Notes under the pieces: generated by a model | Database searches by the model: none | Seen by the model: only the letters and a program-made list of their open reading frames with translations | What the model was told of the DNA's origin: nothing | Made by a program: the position numbers and the translations under genes | Part shown: positions 53,275 through 56,215 of the stretch, one piece after another | Position numbering within the stretch: the stretch's first letter is position 1 | How the letters are laid out: each line of letters starts with the position of its first letter | Source: Methanobrevibacter sp. | GTDB taxonomy: Archaea; Methanobacteriota; Methanobacteria; Methanobacteriales; Methanobacteriaceae | Direction: 5' to 3' | Length of the DNA: 56,215 nucleotides | NCBI GenBank assembly: GCA_017473945.1 | Contig: JAFUIW010000004.1 | Location: 1 to 56,215 of the forward strand

Positions 53275-54357
53275 TTAATATAATGGAATGTGTTTTATCT
53301 CAACTGTTGAGCTGTTCATATCGGAATTGTTTATCTCAGCTAACCATTCACTTTTGCATTCACATTCATATTCAATTTTACTTTGAGTTAAATTATTGGC
53401 TATTATCATATGTTTTAAGTCTTTATTGCATTTCTTACAGTTGTATGGGCCACGTCTTGAACCGAATCCTGATGTGTCTAAAAGTGCAGGTATGTCAAGT
53501 TCATCACGAACAGTATTTATGATTTCAATGCAAGACCAGATCCAAGGTGGCTGGTAAGCTCCCTTTCTCCAGAACCTTTCTATAACTGTTCCGCTATGAA
53601 TTGTTGCAGGACAAAATGAAAGTCTGTTGACTCCAATTGAATCGCAATATTCTGCGGTTTCAATTGCTTCTGAAATCGCTTGAGATTCGGATACTAAAAT
53701 TGGTTTTACAAAAATATATGCTTTGGATTTTATGTTGTATCCTTTTTTATCTTTTAAATTTTTCATTAATTTAACTGCATTTTCAAAGTCATCTTTAGTA
53801 AAACCTTTGTTGATTTTTTTAAGACGGGTGTAGTCATTTGATGTTTCAAGGCCTATGCTCACTTCAAATAAAGTGTTTCCTATTATTTCAAAAATTTCAT
53901 CCAAAACATCTTCCCTAACATATTCAGGTCTGGATTCAACAATGATTTCAGTGACATTTCCTAAGTTCATCAATGTTTTTAAAATTTCGTCACGGGCATC
54001 TTTTGGAAGTTCATATGGATTTAGGAAACTGCCTGATGCGAAGAGTTTCACTGAAATTTTATCCTCTTCAGATATGGGATGCCTTTGAAGATGCTCATGA
54101 AATATTCTTAAAATGGTTTCAGTATCAATAGGTTCCAGTGTACAGTCTGAAACATAACTGCACATGGTACATCCGCCACTGTCTCCAAGTGCCCATGCAC
54201 AACCTGGTGTAGGCAATATTATAAATAATGTTTTGGCAACGCCATCATAGGTCAAATCATCATTATACCAGCTTGCTCCGACTTGTTCTGGTGTTTTCGG
54301 ATCTTTTCTTTCAAATGCTTTTTGTCTTATCTCTTTGGTTAATTTTTCAATTTCCAT
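53275..54357 (-). CDS. Archaeosine biosynthesis radical SAM protein (RaSEA-like)
   Basis: A 360-residue radical SAM protein of the TIGR01210 type. Cluster cysteines are 53, 63 and 66 in PGCAWALGDSGGCTMCSY, and SIGLETSND and PALLDTSGFGSRRGPYNCKKC are diagnostic. RaSEA works with ArcS to turn the lysine adduct of preQ0 in tRNA into archaeosine. A C-terminal zinc-like Cys set (CKKC, CECKC-like CECKSEW) is present. No arcS gene is next to it. Confidence 0.88.
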   Translation of the reverse strand: MEIEKLTKEIRQKAFERKDPKTPEQVGASWYNDDLTYDGVAKTLFIILPTPGCAWALGDSGGCTMCSYVSDCTLEPIDTETILRIFHEHLQRHPISEEDKISVKLFASGSFLNPYELPKDARDEILKTLMNLGNVTEIIVESRPEYVREDVLDEIFEIIGNTLFEVSIGLETSNDYTRLKKINKGFTKDDFENAVKLMKNLKDKKGYNIKSKAYIFVKPILVSESQAISEAIETAEYCDSIGVNRLSFCPATIHSGTVIERFWRKGAYQPPWIWSCIEIINTVRDELDIPALLDTSGFGSRRGPYNCKKCNKDLKHMIIANNLTQSKIEYECECKSEWLAEINNSDMNSSTVEIKHIPLY

Positions 54358-54495
54358 TATAATACCTGCAATATAATAATTATAATGTTATATAGTTAGA
54401 ATTTTTTTATAATTAAAACTGTTGTTAAAAAATAGTTGGTTAATAAGTTGTGTGTAATGGTTTAAAAAAATAAAAAAAAGAAAAAGTAAGCAAGT

Positions 54496-56215
<1,720 letters not shown>

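Overview
The window comes from a hydrogenotrophic methanogenic archaeon of the Methanobacteriaceae, most likely a Methanobrevibacter. The evidence is its very AT-rich DNA, archaeal TATA/SD signals, the methanogenesis genes mer, hmd and mfnE, archaeal information-processing genes (radB, abcE1/rli1, pth2, aEF-1beta), a large adhesin-like secreted protein, and the 5' end of an archaeal 16S rRNA at the right edge. No prophage, insertion sequence or CRISPR array is visible.

Layout. 1-1.9 kb: two paralogous secreted surface proteins, one cut by the window edge. 2-8.8 kb: housekeeping genes (radB, an aminotransferase, Fe-S and zinc proteins, abcE1, pth2, mfnE, a zinc finger, aEF-1beta). 9-12.6 kb: a beta-helix/papain-like adhesin. 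12.6-13.4 kb: a gene-poor stretch with two paired-operator promoters, many RNA hairpins and a 37-residue Cys-rich microprotein. 13.5-21.7 kb: a DUF4012 protein, pilus-type ATPase and membrane partner, a methyltransferase, an ATPase/STAS-like pair, a TctA-like permease, a MarR regulator and small membrane or secreted proteins. 21.7-25.1 kb: the feoB/feoA iron uptake locus. 25.1-27.9 kb: a CbiMNQO-type nickel/cobalt transporter. 28-30.3 kb: a polysaccharide polymerase-like protein, a DUF4330-like protein and a ferredoxin. 30.5-30.7 kb: tRNA-Leu and tRNA-Thr. 30.7-37.9 kb: [Fe]-hydrogenase hmd with the full cofactor gene set hcgA-hcgG. 38-39.8 kb: a membrane protein and an HTH-PhoU protein. 39.8-44.3 kb: fumarate hydratase alpha and porCDABEF. 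44.6-54.4 kb: a DHPS-like protein, a MoxR/VWA pair, a tRNA thiolase with a ubiquitin-like protein, DUF89, TmcAL-like, DUF308 and RaSEA genes. 54.5-55.5 kb: mer. 56.1 kb to the end: 16S rRNA.

The middle of the window (12.6-37.9 kb) reads as a metal-economy region. It combines ferrous iron uptake, nickel/cobalt uptake and the nickel-free hydrogenase Hmd with its cofactor pathway. A palindrome TTTAGG-N4-CCTAAA, resembling a DtxR/IdeR-type iron box, recurs upstream of feoB, feoA (degenerate) and hcgG. It also recurs as precisely spaced pairs flanking the TATA boxes of three other promoters. Two of these promoters (12.65 kb on + and 22.2 kb on -) drive no protein gene. They give homologous predicted RNAs of about 310 and 210 nt with a nearly identical 5' part, different middle hairpins, a shared single-stranded ACTCTCC motif and a shared GGTGTTT hairpin plus T-run at the 3' end. 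The third promoter leads into a structured leader and the Cys-rich microprotein. I infer an iron-responsive small-RNA family, in concept like bacterial RyhB or FsrA. This is the most interesting candidate in the window and is untested.
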